Shown here piece after piece: positions 7,873 to 10,092 of a DNA stretch of 10,092 bases. Where the stretch lies: NCBI GenBank assembly GCA_027297825.1, contig JAPUHH010000071.1:1-10092 (forward strand). Direction: 5' to 3'. The stretch's first letter is position 1. Each line of letters opens with the position of its first letter. The position numbers and the translations under genes were made by a program. Source of the DNA: Gammaproteobacteria bacterium (GTDB lineage Bacteria > Pseudomonadota > Gammaproteobacteria > UBA4575). The notes beneath the pieces are model-generated. The model saw nothing but the letters and a program-made list of their open reading frames with translations. It searched no databases and was not told where the DNA came from.

Positions 7873-8006
7873 CAGTCACTTGCCTTTCTAAAGCCATAAA
7901 AAATGCGCCATCTAATTGATTCGCTAATTTTAGACAGATTAGTGTCTACGATTAAAATAACTATAACGGTCATAATAACAATCTTAGCGACGCTGGCCAT
8001 ATTCAT
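7872..8006 (-). CDS. 44-residue single-span membrane peptide coupled to the RlpA-like gene
   Basis: ATG at 8006 (or a second ATG at 8000) opens 44 codons ending in TGA at 7874-7872. The last base of that stop codon, A, is the first base of the RlpA-like ATG, giving TGATG, a classic translational coupling junction. The peptide has a strongly hydrophobic segment at about residues 6-20 (AKIVIMTVIVILIV) followed by an amphipathic, basic tail with WRIFYGFRK, suggesting an inner-membrane micro-protein with a membrane-surface tail. No ribosome site is obvious before 8006, and an in-frame stop lies upstream with no other start between. I recognise no named family. The exact junction and sensible composition argue for a real gene. 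It would share a transcript with the lipoprotein. Confidence 0.6.
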   Translation of the reverse strand: MNMASVAKIVIMTVIVILIVDTNLSKISESIRWRIFYGFRKASD

Positions 8007-8036
8007 GTTTGTAGTAATGTGATCATAACCATGTAC

Positions 8037-8066
8037 TCCATATCTTGGTTGATGCTAGTTTGACAA
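8037..8066 (-). promoter_or_regulatory. Candidate promoter for the micro-protein and RlpA-like genes
   Basis: On the minus strand TTGTCA (8066-8061) lies 18 bp before TATGGA (8042-8037), giving a start near 8030 and a leader of about 24 nt. Both hexamers are imperfect. An alternative -10, TATGAT (8027-8022), would leave almost no leader. Confidence 0.3.
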
Positions 8067-8135
8067 AACCAATAGAGCCAATGGTGAAAAATGTGTGCAA
8101 AGAACAATAAATATGCTACATGCGATACACAGCGG

Positions 8136-8166
8136 TTGACGATAAATTATTTAACTAGCTTACAAT
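8136..8166 (+). promoter_or_regulatory. Weak promoter-like pair before the 53-residue gene
   Basis: TTGACG (8136-8141) and TACAAT (8161-8166) are good hexamers but the spacer is 19 bp, longer than optimal. It is one of two candidates upstream of the small gene at 8287. Confidence 0.2.
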
Positions 8167-8173
8167 TACTTTT
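8155..8173 (+). repeat. Short repeat block, left copy (CTAGCTTAC + AATTACTTTT)
   Basis: CTAGCTTAC (8155-8163) is followed directly by AATTACTTTT (8164-8173). Both words recur at 8447-8466 in swapped order, on the other side of the small membrane gene. The sequence is AT-rich, so some of this could be chance. Confidence 0.35.
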
Positions 8174-8246
8174 ACTCAATCTTTCTACAAATACTACAAG
8201 CATTTAAAAGAATTATTTTCCCTACTTTTTATCGGCAAACCTCTAT

Positions 8247-8252
8247 TATAAT
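8247..8252 (+). promoter_or_regulatory. Candidate -10 box before the 53-residue gene
   Basis: A perfect TATAAT lies 34 bp before the TTG start at 8287, giving a leader of roughly 27 nt. The -35 region (about 8224-8230, T-rich) is a poor match. Confidence 0.3.
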
Positions 8253-8286
8253 AATCAGTGAAATTAAATTTTATTAATTAAATAAT

Positions 8287-8448
8287 TTGAATAAACATAA
8301 ATTACTAGCATTATTTGCGCTGATCACCTTTGGCTCACTCATTCTATTTTGGGCAATGCTTATCAAAAACTACGGCTGGCTTATTACCCTTGCAGGCCTG
8401 CTCTCTCTACTGACTTTAGTCTTTACGATTTGGTTAGTTAAAAAATAA
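8287..8448 (+). CDS. 53-residue two-helix membrane peptide, TTG start
   Basis: TTG at 8287 opens 53 codons ending in TAA at 8446-8448; an in-frame stop lies at 8275-8277, so no longer form exists. The peptide starts MNKHK, then has a hydrophobic span at about 6-26, a short loop KNYGW (27-31), a second span at about 32-51, and ends VKK. Lysines at both ends with a short polar turn suggest a helical hairpin with both termini in the cytoplasm. There is no Shine-Dalgarno sequence before the TTG; an internal ATG at 8356 would lose the first helix. The clean two-helix pattern is unlikely in non-coding AT-rich DNA, but no family is recognised. It could be a stand-alone micro-protein or the remnant of a larger membrane protein. 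Confidence 0.5.
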   Translation: MNKHKLLALFALITFGSLILFWAMLIKNYGWLITLAGLLSLLTLVFTIWLVKK

Positions 8449-8466
8449 TTACTTTTTCTAGCTTAC
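8447..8466 (+). repeat. Short repeat block, right copy (AATTACTTTT + T + CTAGCTTAC)
   Basis: AATTACTTTT (8447-8456) overlaps the stop codon of the small membrane gene and is followed after one T by CTAGCTTAC (8458-8466). The two words match the block at 8155-8173 in reversed order. CTTACTTAAA at 8462-8471 recurs once more at 8691-8700. Confidence 0.35.
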
Positions 8467-8651
8467 TTAAATAATATGACAATAAAGAACTGGTGAACGA
8501 GTTATTGATGCACTTTGCAAACCAAATAATATTAGTCAAAATGCACTAATAAAAACGAAAATATTTTTTGAACTATTTCTGTTTTGTACCTTTAAAAAAC
8601 AATTAATGACTATTTTTTGATACGAGCATAGTTACCTCTAACCCTTTGTCT

Positions 8652-8680
8652 GATTGTACCAATCTTTGGTCTGAACCAAA
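8652..8680. repeat. Two back-to-back perfect hairpins
   Basis: GATTG-TAC-CAATC (8652-8664) is followed without a gap by TTTGGT-CTGA-ACCAAA (8665-8680). The word GTCTGA occurs at 8648-8653 and 8669-8674, 21 bp apart, and CCAATCTT at 8659-8666 and 8685-8692. No T tract follows, so neither is a standard terminator. The 21-bp period equals two helical turns, which would suit a DNA-binding site. Confidence 0.35.
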
Positions 8681-8736
8681 CCTATCCAATCTTACTTAAA
8701 CAGATAAAGTACTGATTTAGCGTTACTTTCAATAAT

Positions 8737-8758
8737 TCACAATATAATTACGTTGTGA
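8737..8758 (+). promoter_or_regulatory. Promoter -10 inside an operator-like dyad
   Basis: TATAAT (8743-8748) sits between TCACAA (8737-8742) and TTGTGA (8753-8758), exact reverse complements with a 10-bp centre. A repressor bound here would cover the -10 region. The -35 is poor (TTACTT at 8723 is too close; the 17-bp position reads GCGTTA). A start near 8755 would give a leader of about 40 nt to the ATG at 8795. Confidence 0.35.
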
Positions 8759-8794
8759 GTACTTGCACACAGGTATTTTCGGCAACAACTATTT

Positions 8795-10092
8795 ATGGGC
8801 AATAGAAATAAACTCACTCCGCTATATGCAGCGAAATTAGACCTCTTAGCACAGCAAACATTATTGGGTATAGCTGCAACCTTAGTAATGAGCGCTCCTT
8901 TAGTTCTATTGCTGTGGCAAGTCACCTCCCTTGCTTTTATTAATAAACTGGTTTACTGCCGTAGCGCTTCTATGTGGGCTGCGATTTATTAATATTTTTT
9001 ATTATAGAAATTTCCCTGAAGAAGCAATAAATTCTTACCGATGGCGAATATTATTTTATTCAGGTATTTCAGCTTCTGGCCTGCTATGGGGGCTTTCGGT
9101 TGTACTCCTTCCGCCGGTTGAAAACCTAATTTATCTATGTGCCAACACATTTTGGGTTTGCGCAATATTAACAGTCACCATAGGATCATACTCTTTTTTA
9201 AAACGCACATATTTGCTATTTTCAGTCTCAGCAACATTACCAATCATCATCTACTTTTTAAGTAATGGAGATGTTTATCTGTACATCTGTGTAGCGGTAG
9301 TTATTTCATTTTTATTTACATCTTTGAGCGCTATAAAATTATATAAAGTCATTGATGAAAATATTTCCAGCACACTTAATGAGAAAAATAAAAAATTAGA
9401 AATTTTAAAGCAAAAAAATATATTGCACGTCATTGCTGAGACAGCTGAAATTTTACTCAAAGACTCATGGGAATTAGCCATTCCAGAATTACTTAAAAAA
9501 CTTGGGCATGCAGTAGATGTAAGCCGGATTCAAATATTCGAGAATATATATGATGAAAATTTAAAACATACTACCACTATCTCGCGGTACCAATGGGCAT
9601 CTGAATCTGCTCCAGAATATGAGTACAGCATGATATCCACCTCCTACCATCAGCTAAAACTAAAACGCTGGGAACAAATACTGTCCAATGGAGATTATAT
9701 ATTTGGAAATTCCGATTCGTTTTCCAAAGATGAACAAAGAATTTTAAAATCAATAAATGTTAAATCATTATTCTCTATACCCATATTTGTGGGCACCGAT
9801 TGGTGGGGTTTTATTAGTTTCGATGAATGTAGGAGTAATAGAGATTGGAAGACAGAAGAAATAAATGTCATAAAAACTTCTGCAACAATAATTGGTGCTG
9901 CAATTAAAAGAACCTGGGATGAAAATAAACTAAGCTACCTTGCAAATCATGATTCACTAACAGGTTTGAATAACCGTAGAGCCTTTGAAATTCATTTAGA
10001 TAAACTCATTCAGACCTGCGAGAAAACAAGTGAAGCACATGTGCTTTGCTACATTGATCTTGATCGTTTTAAAGTGATAAACGATACATGCG
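8795..10092 (+). CDS. Membrane GAF-GGDEF signalling protein, frameshifted near its start and cut by the window end
   Basis: Probable c-di-GMP enzyme or sensor of the inner membrane. From ATG 8795 one frame gives a first hydrophobic helix and stops at 8992. The rest of the protein is in the next frame, open from 8904 to the end of the window. That second frame has no ATG before about 9628, so one extra base between about 8904 and 8945 best explains the layout; removing a C at 8928-8930 joins WQVTS to LLLLINWF. Five more membrane helices (to about 9335), a coiled coil (about 9352-9420) and a GAF domain (about 9430-9915, with the marks RWEQIL, SIPIFVG, WWGFISFDECR and IGAAIKR) follow. Last is the start of a GGDEF domain: HDSLTGLNNRR, then IDLDRFKVINDTC at the edge. 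The catalytic GGDEF motif lies outside, so activity cannot be judged; this NDTC style is often followed by an EAL domain. The frameshift may be a sequencing error, a true mutation, or much less likely programmed. Confidence 0.85.

Larger units (their letters stand above)
8449..8794. other. AT-rich intergenic region without a convincing gene
   Basis: I find no start-to-stop gene here. A stop-free plus-strand stretch from about 8477 to 8620 lacks a start codon and ends in low-complexity Phe/Lys-rich sequence, so I do not call it. The region contains a 7-bp hairpin, TATTAGT (8530-8536) with ACTAATA (8545-8551), with no T tract. It also has two adjacent hairpins at 8652-8680 and a promoter-like element near 8743. 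It may be a long leader or control region for the GGDEF gene, or decayed coding DNA. Confidence 0.4.

Noticed and set aside
8477..8620. Stop-free plus-strand stretch that could be a gene fragment
   Set aside because: It has no start codon, ends in low-complexity Phe/Lys-rich sequence, and shows no recognisable motif.
8737..8925. 62-codon minus-strand frame over the start of the GAF-GGDEF gene
   Set aside because: It is antisense to the first membrane helix, covers the likely promoter, and has no supporting ribosome site or family.

Overview
The window looks like a chromosomal segment from an AT-rich Gram-negative bacterium, most likely a gammaproteobacterium. The Gram-negative call rests on an RlpA-type outer-membrane lipoprotein. 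The class-level call is a guess from protein style and is not proven here.

Left part (1-6292): a complete glutamate synthase operon. A 291-bp upstream region holds a perfect 10-bp inverted repeat (64-88), a TATAAT -10 box (112-117), and a leader with a possible 22-codon upstream reading frame (158-226). That frame is entangled with a perfect 9-bp dyad. gltB (292-4854) and gltD (4847-6292) overlap by 8 bp and encode the two subunits that turn glutamine plus 2-oxoglutarate into two glutamates with NADPH. Both carry the sequence signatures of the plant/cyanobacterial-like branch rather than the E. coli branch.

Middle part (6293-8006): a membrane-anchored DUF2726 protein (6393-6998); a degraded-looking reading frame (7004-7407) with an in-frame stop and an apparent 1-nt shift; then, on the minus strand, a two-gene unit. 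A 44-codon single-span membrane peptide (8006-7872) is coupled through TGATG to a short RlpA-like double-psi beta-barrel lipoprotein (7872-7489).

Right part (8007-10092): very AT-rich DNA. A 53-codon two-helix membrane peptide with a TTG start (8287-8448) is flanked by short permuted repeats. About 350 bp without a convincing gene (8449-8794) carries two adjacent hairpins and a promoter-like TATAAT inside a TCACAA/TTGTGA dyad. Last comes the N-terminal part of a c-di-GMP signalling protein: six membrane helices, a coiled coil, a GAF domain and the start of a GGDEF domain. It is cut by the window end, and its first helix lies in a different frame from the rest. The stretch 8007-8286 holds only weak promoter-like sequences.

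I found no tRNA, rRNA, CRISPR array, insertion sequence or phage gene. The most interesting material is small: the two unrecognised membrane micro-proteins, the gltB leader, and the frameshifted GGDEF gene.
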